Origin: Lachnospiraceae bacterium UBA6403
GTDB lineage: Bacteria > Bacillota > Clostridia > Lachnospirales > Lachnospiraceae
Assembly (NCBI GenBank): GCA_002437435.1
Contig: DJPV01000086.1
Coordinates: 1 to 18,846, forward strand
Reading direction: 5' to 3'
Length of the DNA stretch: 18,846 nt
The notes under the pieces were generated by a model, which searched no databases, had not been told where the DNA came from, and worked only from the letters and a program-made list of their open reading frames with translations. Position 1 is the stretch's first letter. Every line of letters starts with the position of its first letter. The position numbers and the translations under genes were made by a program. Below are positions 5,820-13,331 of this stretch, one piece after another.

Positions 5820-8075
5820 ATGAAGAATCCATTATGGAAACGGCTGCCGAAGGAACTGGTTGCCGATCTTGGAAAGTACCTGGTTATTTTTCTGTTTATG
5901 ATTTTAAGTATTGGTTTTGTATCCGGCTTTCTGGTAGCTGGTAAGAGTATGATCGCTACATATAATGAAAGCTTTGATAAGTATAATATTGAAAATGGTA
6001 ATTTTGAATATAAGGACGAAGCATCATCCGAGGCGAAGAAAGCGATTGAAGATGAAGGCGTAAAGCTGTATGAGAATTATTATTATGAAAAAACGGTAGA
6101 AAAAGATGGTGATGAAAGCACACTCCGTATTTTTAAGAATCGTACAGATGTGGATAAGGTCTGTCTGATGGAGGGCGAGTTCCCTGCGGCAGAGAATGAG
6201 ATCGCGATCGATCGCATGTATGCGGAAAATAATGGGATCAAAGCAGGAGATGACCTGTCTGTTGACGGACAGACATATAAGGTATCAGGCTTTGTGGCAT
6301 TATCTGATTACAGCGCACTGTTCCAGAATAATAATGATACGATGTTTGATTCCGTGTTATTTGGTGTTGCGATTGTAACGGATGAACGGTTTGAAAGCTT
6401 TGACAAAGGGCTGGTGCATTATTCATATGCATGGATTTACGATGATGAGCCTGAGGATGAGGAAGCGGAGAAAGATGTATCCGATAATCTTGCAAAAGTG
6501 ATCAGCCAGTATGGAGAAGTGGAGAATTTTATACCAAGATATACAAACCAGGCAATTAATTTCACCGGAGAAGATATGGGTGGCGATTCGGTAATGGCAG
6601 AAACACTTCTTTATATCGTAATCGTGATCATGGCATTTATCTTTGCTATTACGATCAACAATACGATCGTGAAAGAGGCTGCGACCATCGGTACCCTTCG
6701 TGCTTCCGGTTATACAAGAAAAGAACTGCTAATACATTATATTTCCCTGCCGATTCTGGTTACATTTGTGGCAGCTGTAATTGGAAATATTCTGGGTTAT
6801 ACAATATTTAAAAATGTCTGTGTGGCAATGTATTATGGCAGTTACAGCCTGACCAAATATGTAACAAAATGGAATGCGGAGGCATTTGTAAAGACGACAG
6901 TTATTCCGATCGTGCTGATGCTTATTATAACGATATGGATGATCTATTCAAAGCTTCGCATGTCACCACTTCGTTTTATCAGACGGGATCTTTCGAGGTC
7001 AAAGAGAAAGAAAGCGGTGAAGCTGCCACATTTCCGCTTCTTTACCAGATTCCGTATACGAGTGATCCTGCAGAATCTTCCAAGTTACATCGTATTGTTT
7101 ATCGGAGTAACATTTGCAATTGTTCTGCTGATGTTCGGAATGATGATGTCGCCGCTCTTAAAGCACTATCAGGATGAAACGCTGGACAATATGCTTGCTG
7201 ATTATCAGTATGTCCTGAAAATGCCGGTAGAAACAGAGAATAAAGATGCAGAGAAATACCTCGTAACTTCACTGATCTATAAAACGGATGCAAGAGATGA
7301 AGAAGTTATGGTATATGGTATCTCGGATGACAGTAAGTATTCTAAGGTGCAGCCTGCCGACGGTGAAATGCTGATCTCTGATGGATTCCGGGATAAATAT
7401 AAATTGAAAAACGGCGATACGATCACGCTGGATAAGGAGTATTCCTCCGATTCTTATAAGATAAAGATTTCCGATGTGTGCACATATCCTGCATCACTGG
7501 CAGTATTCATGAATGAGAAGACATATCGGGAGATGTTCGATGTGGAGGATGGATATTTCTCAGGATATTTTTCAAATGAGAAGCTGACGGATATTGATGA
7601 GAAGATGATTGCGACTGTCATTACAGAGGAAGACCTGACAAAGGTATCGAGACAGCTCGACCGTTCCATGGGTCAGATGTTCTATATGTTTGAGGTGTTC
7701 GCGCTGGCGATGTTCATGCTGATGGTCTATCTGCTTACAAAGCTGATCATTGAGAAGAATACCGTATCAATATCGATGGTAAAGATCCTTGGATATGAGA
7801 ACAAAGAGATCAACAAGCTGTACCTGTCTGCGACAACCTGGGTGATGGCAGTATGCGTCATTCTTGGAATCATTATCTCACAGGCGGCGATCTCCGGTAT
7901 CTATTATACGATGATGAAGGAAGCGATCAGTGGCTGGATGACGATCTACATTGCACCATACATTTATCCTGTGATCTTTGTTCTGTCGATGGCAGCCTAT
8001 GGCATCATTGCTGTGTTTCAGGTAAGAAGGATCAAACGGATTCCGATGGATGAAGCACTGAAAAATGTTGAATAA
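5820..8075 (+). CDS. ABC transporter permease, FtsX-like, duplicated domain
   Basis: A 751-residue membrane protein. Hydrophobic segments lie at about 20-42, 262-282, 305-330, 358-376, 424-447, 630-652, 675-698 and 712-736, i.e. two four-helix FtsX-like sets. Large hydrophilic domains follow the first helix of each set (about 43-260 and 450-628) and should be extracytoplasmic. The cytoplasmic loops ATIGTLRASGYTRKELL and SISMVKILGYENKEI are the typical coupling-helix motifs that contact the ATPase. The architecture is that of single-chain two-half permeases in Gram-positive bacteria. Substrate is unknown: antimicrobial peptide, lipid or lipoprotein are possible. It ends with DEALKNVE, also typical. 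The ribosome site is AAGGAGA about 10 nt before the ATG. A terminator at 8180-8210 ends the operon. Confidence 0.92.
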   Translation: MKNPLWKRLPKELVADLGKYLVIFLFMILSIGFVSGFLVAGKSMIATYNESFDKYNIENGNFEYKDEASSEAKKAIEDEGVKLYENYYYEKTVEKDGDESTLRIFKNRTDVDKVCLMEGEFPAAENEIAIDRMYAENNGIKAGDDLSVDGQTYKVSGFVALSDYSALFQNNNDTMFDSVLFGVAIVTDERFESFDKGLVHYSYAWIYDDEPEDEEAEKDVSDNLAKVISQYGEVENFIPRYTNQAINFTGEDMGGDSVMAETLLYIVIVIMAFIFAITINNTIVKEAATIGTLRASGYTRKELLIHYISLPILVTFVAAVIGNILGYTIFKNVCVAMYYGSYSLTKYVTKWNAEAFVKTTVIPIVLMLIITIWMIYSKLRMSPLRFIRRDLSRSKRKKAVKLPHFRFFTRFRIRVILQNLPSYIVLFIGVTFAIVLLMFGMMMSPLLKHYQDETLDNMLADYQYVLKMPVETENKDAEKYLVTSLIYKTDARDEEVMVYGISDDSKYSKVQPADGEMLISDGFRDKYKLKNGDTITLDKEYSSDSYKIKISDVCTYPASLAVFMNEKTYREMFDVEDGYFSGYFSNEKLTDIDEKMIATVITEEDLTKVSRQLDRSMGQMFYMFEVFALAMFMLMVYLLTKLIIEKNTVSISMVKILGYENKEINKLYLSATTWVMAVCVILGIIISQAAISGIYYTMMKEAISGWMTIYIAPYIYPVIFVLSMAAYGIIAVFQVRRIKRIPMDEALKNVE

Positions 8076-8128
8076 GACGTTGATTCAAAATGTTCAGATT
8101 TGAATGCTTTGAAACAAAAACAGCTTCA

Positions 8129-8151
8129 AAAACTTCAATATTGAAAGTTTT
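8129..8151. other. A/T-rich inverted repeat after the permease gene
   Basis: AAAACTT (8129-8135) and AAGTTTT (8145-8151) flank the palindrome CAATATTG. There is no GC-rich stem or following T-run, so it is probably not a terminator on its own; it could be a protein site or an RNA-stability hairpin. Confidence 0.3.
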
Positions 8152-8179
8152 AACAAATATAATAAAATTATAAAAAACA

Positions 8180-8210
8180 GGGAGATTTGCAGTTCACAAA
8201 TCTCCCTTCT
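8180..8210 (+). terminator. Intrinsic terminator of the ABC transporter operon
   Basis: A perfect 10-bp stem, GGGAGATTTG (8180-8189) with CAAATCTCCC (8197-8206), 7-nt loop, then TTCTTATGTT. The U-tract is short, but an A-rich stretch precedes the stem, so it may also act on the other strand. Confidence 0.75.
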
Positions 8211-8248
8211 TATGTTATCATCGTAAAGATGGTGTGCTGGAGATTTTG

Positions 8249-8271
8249 TCGAAAGAAGGTATGTGTTTCGA
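8249..8271. promoter_or_regulatory. Operator-like inverted repeat upstream of the nucleobase permease gene
   Basis: TCGAAA (8249-8254) and TTTCGA (8266-8271) are perfect inverted arms with an 11-nt spacer, just ahead of a TACAAT (8296-8301) that could be a -10 box. No good -35 is seen at 17 nt, and no PyrR-type attenuator or purine riboswitch is visible in the leader. Confidence 0.25.
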
Positions 8272-8319
8272 TCGATAGGATCACAGTAAAACAGGTACAA
8301 TAGAAGAAGGGAGATTATT

Positions 8320-9645
8320 ATGAATCAGAAAAAAGAAGCGATTTATGATGCAAGGGAACTGGGTGTTCCGAAAATGCTGCTGTTAGGTTTGCAGCACATG
8401 TTTGCCATGTTTGGTGCAACTATTTTAGTACCAATTCTGGTAAATACTTATTTTAATGGAGAGGGCTTATCCATTCAGGTTACACTGATCTGTGCCGGAA
8501 TCGGAACCTTATTCTTCCATTTATGTACAAAATTAAAGGTGCCTGCATTTTTGGGTTCCTCATTTGCTTTCTTAGGAGGCTTTAACACAGTCGCAAATCT
8601 TGATGCCGGAATCTTCAAAGATATGTCTATGGGTGAGAAATTACCTTATGCATGTGGTGGTATCGTAGTAGCAGGTGCATTGTATCTGGTTCTTGCACTG
8701 GTTGTAAAACTGGTTGGCGTAAAACGTGTTATGCGTTTCCTTCCACCTGTTGTTACCGGCCCGATCATTATCTGTATCGGTCTGAGTCTTGCACCATCAG
8801 CCGTAAATAATGCAAAAACAAACTGGATTCTTGCAATTATTGCATTTGCAGTTATCGTAATCTTCAATATCTGGGGCAAGGGAATGTTCAAGATCATCCC
8901 TATCCTTATGGGTGTTGTAATCTCATATGCAGTTGCATTTATTCTTTATAAGTGTGGTGTTCACAATCCTGACGGATCAGCAATCTTCACGTTTAAAGCA
9001 GTAAAAGATGCCGGATGGGTGGATCTTCCTCCATTCCAGCTTTGTAAATTCAATATTACTTCCATTCTTGTAATGGCGCCTATCGCTCTTGCAACTATGA
9101 TGGAGCACATCGGAGATATATCAGCAATATCAGCAACAACAGGAAATAACTTCATCAAAGATCCGGGACTTCACAGAACTCTGATCGGTGATGGCCTTGC
9201 TACAGCATTTGCTGCTGCATTTGGCGGTCCTGCAAATACAACATACGGTGAGAATACCGGTGTTCTTGAACTTAGCCGTGTATACGATCCAAGAGTCGTA
9301 CGTCTGGCTGCTGTATATGCAATTCTTCTCAGCTTTTCACCAAAGGTTGCTGAATGTATCGGTTCCCTTCCTGCATCGATTATCGGTGGTGTCAGCTTCA
9401 TGCTGTATGGAATGATCTCAGCTATCGGTGTTCGTAATGTCGTTGAGAATAAGGTTGATTTCACAAAGTCACGTAACCTGATCGTTGCTGCTGTTATCCT
9501 TGTCAGCGGACTTGGATTTGGTGATGGTATTACTTTCACGGTTGCAGGAACATCTATCACATTAACATCACTTGCTATCGCAGCTATCCTTGGAATTGCT
9601 TTAAATGCAATCCTTCCGGGTAAAGACTACGAATTCGACGAGTAA
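8320..9645 (+). CDS. uraA: NCS2 nucleobase permease, UraA/PyrP type (probable uracil:proton symporter)
   Basis: A 441-residue integral membrane protein with about 14 hydrophobic segments. Strong UraA landmarks are QHMFAMFGATILVP near the N-terminus, VPAFLGSSFAFLGG, DPGLHRTLIGDG, GGPANTTYGENTG and IIGGVSFMLYGMI. Substrate-contacting acids expected from E. coli UraA are present: E262 (equivalent of E241) and E311 (equivalent of E290). The position of E. coli H245 is instead D266 (EHIGD), as in the xanthine/urate-type members, so specificity may be wider than uracil. The gene is monocistronic: it is preceded by the 8180-8210 terminator and followed after 6 nt by hairpin element A. A GAAGGGAG ribosome site precedes the ATG. 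Family firm; uracil as the substrate is likely but not proven. Confidence 0.9.
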   Translation: MNQKKEAIYDARELGVPKMLLLGLQHMFAMFGATILVPILVNTYFNGEGLSIQVTLICAGIGTLFFHLCTKLKVPAFLGSSFAFLGGFNTVANLDAGIFKDMSMGEKLPYACGGIVVAGALYLVLALVVKLVGVKRVMRFLPPVVTGPIIICIGLSLAPSAVNNAKTNWILAIIAFAVIVIFNIWGKGMFKIIPILMGVVISYAVAFILYKCGVHNPDGSAIFTFKAVKDAGWVDLPPFQLCKFNITSILVMAPIALATMMEHIGDISAISATTGNNFIKDPGLHRTLIGDGLATAFAAAFGGPANTTYGENTGVLELSRVYDPRVVRLAAVYAILLSFSPKVAECIGSLPASIIGGVSFMLYGMISAIGVRNVVENKVDFTKSRNLIVAAVILVSGLGFGDGITFTVAGTSITLTSLAIAAILGIALNAILPGKDYEFDE

Positions 9646-9651
9646 TTACAA

Positions 9652-9872
9652 CTACACAAGACTGAAACAAACATATAAATAAAGCCGTTACACTAAGACG
9701 CGCGGCGGTTTCGATGGGTTGCATATACCTGATTCGCAAATGTTCCTGTGCCAACTCGCCCTTTGGGCTCAGACAGGCATCCACATTTGCCGGTATATGC
9801 ATTCCATAACGAAATCCTCGCTTGAGGTCTTAGTATAACGGTTTTTTATATGTTTGTTTTTGTCTTGTGTAG
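9652..9872 (+). repeat. Long hairpin element A (3' of the nucleobase permease gene)
   Basis: A 221-nt imperfect palindrome that begins 6 nt after the permease stop codon. The tips CTACACAAGAC (9652-9662) and GTCTTGTGTAG (9862-9872) pair perfectly; pairing continues through 9663-9699 with 9827-9861, GCATATACC (9721-9729) with GGTATATGC (9792-9800) and GCAAATGT (9736-9743) with ACATTTGC (9783-9790). The apex is the core at 9745-9777. On the descending arm a T6AT tract (9842-9849) follows the GC-containing stem GCCGTTACACTAAGAC/GTCTTAGTATAACGG, so the inner part also has terminator form. A second copy lies at 10033-10259 in opposite orientation. Read as a structured repeat acting in the 3'-UTR. 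Confidence 0.85.
9745..9777 (+). ncRNA. Conserved apical core of hairpin element A
   Basis: This 33-nt core starts CCTGTGCCAACTCGCC and ends GGCTCAGACAGG. CCTGT (9745-9749) pairs with ACAGG (9773-9777), GCCC (9758-9761) pairs with GGGC (9765-9768) round a TTT loop, and an asymmetric internal loop GCCAACTC/TCAG lies between. It matches the core at 10133-10165 (minus strand) at 29 of 33 bases, with the loop-closing pair C9761-G9765 replaced by T-A there. Function unknown. Confidence 0.6.
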
Positions 9873-10032
9873 AATGACATACTCGCTAATTGTGTAGCTG
9901 CGGGGAATCCATGTCGTGTATTTCGGCAAATAAATGTAAGATGAAGCATTGATGCTTGAATTGTATGATTAAACAATAAAGAGTGTCTATTAATAACATG
10001 AAAAATTGTATTTTAAATAAGAAGGTATAAAG
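9873..10032. other. Unexplained spacer between the two hairpin elements
   Basis: These 160 nt hold no open frame with a ribosome site and no terminator or promoter that I can support. The octamer TTGTGTAG at the end of element A (9865-9872) recurs at 9890-9897, which could be chance or the trace of an insertion. Confidence 0.5.
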
Positions 10033-10259
10033 AAAATTATGTACACTTGGTATAAAAAATCTCCCGGACGTTCCTGATATGCTATATACGAGAATTTTGT
10101 TGCGAGAAACACGCTATCAGCGAATGCGGGTGCCTGTTTGAGCCTGAAAGGCGAGTTGGCACAGGAGCATGAGCGAATAGATGCGTGTGACGAGTAGAAA
10201 TTCGTAGTATATCATATCAGGAATGTCCGGGAGATTTTATATCAGGTGTACATAATTTT
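10033..10259 (-). repeat. Long hairpin element B (3' of the FKBP gene)
   Basis: A 227-nt imperfect palindrome that begins, on the minus strand, 6 nt after the stop codon of the FKBP gene. AAAATTATGTACAC (10033-10046) pairs with GTGTACATAATTTT (10246-10259); CTCCCGGACGTTCCTGATATG (10061-10081) pairs with its near-complement around 10214-10234, and further inner blocks pair up to the core at 10133-10165. Read on the minus strand, a T6AT tract (plus-strand A-run 10054-10059) follows the GC-rich stem, as in element A. Core orientation relative to its upstream gene is the same as in A, but the arm sequences are unrelated to those of A. It probably terminates or stabilises the FKBP transcript, and may be bidirectional. 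Confidence 0.85.
10133..10165 (-). ncRNA. Conserved apical core of hairpin element B
   Basis: On the minus strand this reads CCTGTGCCAACTCGCC, then TTTC, then AGGCTCAAACAGG. Pairing partners are the same as in element A: outer 5-bp stem, internal loop, inner 4-bp stem GCCT/AGGC with a 3-nt loop. The closing pair (plus-strand T10145-A10149) and the flanking pair C10127-G10167 both differ from A yet keep Watson-Crick pairing, which supports a conserved folded structure. Confidence 0.6.
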
Positions 10260-10265
10260 TTCTGT

Positions 10266-10691
10266 TTATTCCACATCCACAAGTTCGATCTTGAAGTTCA
10301 GTTCCTTTCCGGCCATTTCGTGGTTTGCGTCAAAGGTGATCGTAGTATCGTCTTTAGCGGTTACCTTAACAGGGAAAGACTGTCCGGCTGGATTTGACAG
10401 GAATACTTTCTGATCGAGTTCCAGATCCTCAGCACCAGGAAGCTGGCTGATCTCAACTGTTAAGATGTTTTCAGGATCCGGCATGCCGTATGCCTCTTCC
10501 GGCATAAGGTGTACATCGATGACATCGCCGATCGCCATACCCTTAACAGCTTCATCAAAGCCTTTGATCATCATGCCTGCACCACATATGAATTCGATTG
10601 GTTCGCCACGGTCGTAGGATGAATCAAATTTTGTTCCATCATTAAATGTTCCTGTATAGTGAACTTTACATTTCTTACCTTCGTTACTCAT
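10266..10691 (-). CDS. FKBP-type peptidyl-prolyl cis-trans isomerase, SlyD-like
   Basis: A 141-residue cytoplasmic prolyl isomerase/chaperone. The FKBP fold is marked by KVHYTGTFNDGTKFDSS, EPIEFICGAGMMIKGFDEAVKGM and the Y-G-M-P segment after EEAYGMP; the middle part (about 70-120) corresponds to the insert-in-flap chaperone domain of SlyD-type proteins, and the C-terminal ELNFKIELVDVE closes the FKBP sheet. The histidine/cysteine-rich metal-binding tail of E. coli SlyD is absent, as in many short homologues. No signal peptide. A good ribosome site (GGAGG, plus-strand CCTCC at 10701-10705) precedes the ATG. It converges with the nucleobase permease gene; hairpin element B starts 6 nt after its stop. 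Its divergent neighbour is the S8 protease. Confidence 0.93.
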   Translation of the reverse strand: MSNEGKKCKVHYTGTFNDGTKFDSSYDRGEPIEFICGAGMMIKGFDEAVKGMAIGDVIDVHLMPEEAYGMPDPENILTVEISQLPGAEDLELDQKVFLSNPAGQSFPVKVTAKDDTTITFDANHEMAGKELNFKIELVDVE

Positions 10692-10794
10692 AAAAGTTTT
10701 CCTCCGATTTCATTGAATGTCTTATTCTAACATGAAATGGATAGAATGACTATAAAATGTTCGTGAAATTCCTTTATTTGAAAACCTGCATTAG

Positions 10795-10823
10795 TTCACA
10801 AAATTTTAGATATATGCTACAAT
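10795..10823 (+). promoter_or_regulatory. Promoter of the S8 protease gene
   Basis: TTCACA (10795-10800), 17-nt spacer and TACAAT (10818-10823), with TGC directly before the -10 box as in extended -10 promoters. The predicted start near 10830 gives a leader of about 40 nt carrying the ribosome site AAGGAAAG. Confidence 0.65.
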
Positions 10824-10869
10824 AAAGAATAATACTGCCATAAGACAGTTTTTAAGGAAAGAGAAAAAT

Positions 10870-13263
10870 ATGAGAAAAGATTCAAAGAACAGCAAACGAA
10901 AGAAAAATTATAAAAATGCCGGAATCTGTATCGGGATGGTGGCTGTTTTGACATGCACAGTCTTTGCATGGGATGGGCAGTCGGATAGGAAAACCGGATT
11001 TTCAGACCGGACAGGAACAGATCCGAATAAAACATCGATACATACATACGATATAGAGGATCTGACTTCTGAGGATACTCAGGAGAATACGATCCAGATT
11101 CATGGAGATTCTTATACTGTGTCAGAGTTGGGTGGGGATGCTGCACAGAATAAGGAATCAGATGATCAGGAGAATCGGAGTGTGGCATCGACAGATACAG
11201 AGGATGTTTCTGCACAGCCTGAACAGAGTGTGCAGAGTGAATATGCCCTGAATGCAAAGATAAAGGAAGTTGATGATGCATCAGATGTAGCTGCACTGAT
11301 TAATGATACATGGGAAGATCCGGAGCAGCAGGATTCGGCAGAGTTGGCAGATACGAAAGATAAAAATGTTCAGAAGAAAAAGACGAATGATACCTATCAG
11401 TTGAAGCGTCTTATGGTTCTGACGGATGGCAAGAAGCTGACAGATGATTATGGTGCTTCCGAGATCCTTCATTATGGCAAATATGATGAATATGTATTGC
11501 AGTTTGAGACGGAAGCGGATACAAAATATGCATATTATGAGCTGGTATCCGATTATGGAAAAGATAACTGCTATATCGACCAGATCGTTACAGATGAAGC
11601 ATTGGCGGCATATACCGGTGTAACAGATTATAAGACGATGTCCTGGGGCGGCTCTTATATGGGCATGGGTTATCTGAAAGCCGAATATGATTATTATCAG
11701 ATTGACAGAGATGTGACAGTTGCACTTATTGATACCGGTCTGGATGCGACAAATAAGATATTTAAGAACAGGATAGATAAGCGGAGAAGTTTTTATTTTA
11801 AGGGATCTGATTCTGTCAAAAAGACATCTGCATTTGTAGATGAAAATGGACATGGTACACATGTCGCAGGAATAATAGCGGATAATACACCTGAGAATGT
11901 AAACCTTATGGTGTTAAAGGCATTTGATGGAGACGGAAAATCATCGAATCTTGCAATTCGAAGTGCGCTGCAATATGCAGTAGACCAGAAAGCAGATGTA
12001 GTAAATATGAGTTTCGGCTGGACCGGAATGTTATGGGCATACTCCTCTTATCTGAAGGATGTGTTAAAGGAAGCAGAGACAGCAGGAACAGTTGTGTGTT
12101 GTGCAGCGGGAAATAAAGCATCTGACGTTGTTATGACATATCCGGCAAATAAAGAGAATGTCATAACTGTATCGGCGATCAGAAATAATGGAATGTTTGC
12201 ATCGGATTATTCGAACTATGGAGATATGATCGATTTTGCTGCTCCGGGAACAGCAGTTGTATCCACATATCTTGGTGGCGGTAAAAAGTCTATGTCCGGT
12301 ACATCGATGGCGACACCGCATGTAGTGGCAGCAATTGCCTACATTAAGATGATAGAACCTCAATTGAATTATAAAGGAGTTAAGGATCGTCTGAAGCAGT
12401 ATGCGGAGGACAGGGGCACCCTTGGCTGGGATGAGAAGTATGGCTGGGGAGTTATAAAACTTCATGATTATTTTGATGATATGGGGCTTGATACCAGATA
12501 TACGGATTATGATGCAGATGGCACAGAGAAAGCTGTGCCGGAGATATCATTTGCAAAGACGGAGCTTACAAAGAAGTACGGAAGTGCCGATTATAAATAT
12601 GCGGTAACTACGAATTCTACAGGACGGGTCGTTTACCGGTCGTCGAATACAGCTGTTGCGGAGCCGGATCAGTTTGGTTATATTACGATCAAAAAAGCAG
12701 GTTCCTGTACAATCACAGCCAGAGTGGCAGCGGATGCGAATTATAAAAGCGCAAGTGCCAGCTATAAGCTGGTTGTATCTAAAAAGGATATGGCGAAGAA
12801 GAAGGTAAAGCTGTCGAAGACCAGTTATACATATACAGGAAAAAGCTGCAAGCCAAAGGCCGTTGTGAGTGGACTTGCAAGATCTGATTATAAGGTAACT
12901 TATAAAAATGCAGATAAACCGGGAACTGCTATTTGTGTGATTACAGGTAAGGACAGCTACAGTGGCAAGATAGAAGTACCATATAGTATTAATCTTGCAA
13001 AGACAGTGATAACAAAGACAACAAACAAAAAATCAGGCGTAAGCCTGACGTGGAAAAAGGTAGCAGGCGCAAAGGGCTACCGAATCTACAGAAGGACGAA
13101 GAATGGTTCATGGAAACGGATCGGAGAATTGACATCCGGTAAGAAGGTATCCTTTACGGATAAGACTGCGAAGTCCGGCAGGACTTATGAATACCGTGTC
13201 AGAGCAAAGTATAACAAAACATATGGCAGTTATAGTAAGAAAATAAAAGTAAAGAAGAAATAA
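10870..13263 (+). CDS. Secreted S8 family (subtilisin-like) serine protease with C-terminal Ig-like, MBG-like and Fn3-type modules
   Basis: A 797-residue exported protease. A basic N-terminus and hydrophobic segment (about 16-34) form a signal peptide or anchor; an acidic, low-complexity region (35-170) and a probable propeptide (about 175-255) follow. The catalytic domain (about 275-545) has the full triad: D288 (VALIDTGLDA), H328 (NGHGTHVAG), S479 (GTSMATPHV), plus the oxyanion asparagine N415 (CCAAGN). C-terminal modules are an Ig-like domain (about 557-640), a YTGK-type module like that in the first gene (about 645-708) and a fibronectin-III-like domain (about 720-797; LTWKKVAGAKGYRIYRR). 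The protein ends KKIKVKKK with no LPXTG, so cell attachment, if any, is by charge or by the modules. It has its own promoter and terminator. Probable role is extracellular protein or peptide degradation; the target is unknown. Confidence 0.94.
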   Translation: MRKDSKNSKRKKNYKNAGICIGMVAVLTCTVFAWDGQSDRKTGFSDRTGTDPNKTSIHTYDIEDLTSEDTQENTIQIHGDSYTVSELGGDAAQNKESDDQENRSVASTDTEDVSAQPEQSVQSEYALNAKIKEVDDASDVAALINDTWEDPEQQDSAELADTKDKNVQKKKTNDTYQLKRLMVLTDGKKLTDDYGASEILHYGKYDEYVLQFETEADTKYAYYELVSDYGKDNCYIDQIVTDEALAAYTGVTDYKTMSWGGSYMGMGYLKAEYDYYQIDRDVTVALIDTGLDATNKIFKNRIDKRRSFYFKGSDSVKKTSAFVDENGHGTHVAGIIADNTPENVNLMVLKAFDGDGKSSNLAIRSALQYAVDQKADVVNMSFGWTGMLWAYSSYLKDVLKEAETAGTVVCCAAGNKASDVVMTYPANKENVITVSAIRNNGMFASDYSNYGDMIDFAAPGTAVVSTYLGGGKKSMSGTSMATPHVVAAIAYIKMIEPQLNYKGVKDRLKQYAEDRGTLGWDEKYGWGVIKLHDYFDDMGLDTRYTDYDADGTEKAVPEISFAKTELTKKYGSADYKYAVTTNSTGRVVYRSSNTAVAEPDQFGYITIKKAGSCTITARVAADANYKSASASYKLVVSKKDMAKKKVKLSKTSYTYTGKSCKPKAVVSGLARSDYKVTYKNADKPGTAICVITGKDSYSGKIEVPYSINLAKTVITKTTNKKSGVSLTWKKVAGAKGYRIYRRTKNGSWKRIGELTSGKKVSFTDKTAKSGRTYEYRVRAKYNKTYGSYSKKIKVKKK

Positions 13264-13267
13264 GAAG

Positions 13268-13318
13268 ACAGACATCATTTGAAGTCAGGTGGATCTGATT
13301 TTGGATGATGTCTGTTTT
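13268..13318 (+). terminator. Intrinsic terminator of the protease gene
   Basis: ACAGACATCAT (13268-13278) and ATGATGTCTGT (13305-13315) form a perfect 11-bp stem with a 26-nt loop, then TTTT. Its right arm contains an in-frame ATG (13305) that should not be taken as the start of the next gene. Confidence 0.75.
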
Positions 13319-13320
13319 GA

Positions 13321-13328
13321 AAGGAAAG
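13321..13328 (+). promoter_or_regulatory. Ribosome binding site that fixes the helD start
   Basis: AAGGAAAG (13321-13328) stands at proper distance before ATG 13332. The alternative ATG at 13305 is buried in the terminator stem and has no ribosome site, so 13332 is chosen. Confidence 0.7.
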
Positions 13329-13331
13329 AAA

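Noticed and set aside
9171..9560. 129-residue minus-strand frame inside the nucleobase permease gene
   Set aside because: A shadow of a strongly conserved membrane protein; sequence is Pro/Arg/Thr-rich with no ribosome site.
9584..9802. 72-residue minus-strand frame across the permease end and hairpin element A
   Set aside because: It covers the palindrome and its conserved core, so base-pairing explains the region better than coding; no similar frame is kept in element B.
9652..10259. Insertion sequence or transposon remnant
   Set aside because: There is no transposase frame, and the tips of the two elements differ, so terminal inverted repeats of one shared transposon are not supported.
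11281..11862. 193-residue minus-strand frame within the protease gene
   Set aside because: Antisense to the propeptide and catalytic domain of a complete S8 protease; Ile/Cys-rich chance sequence.
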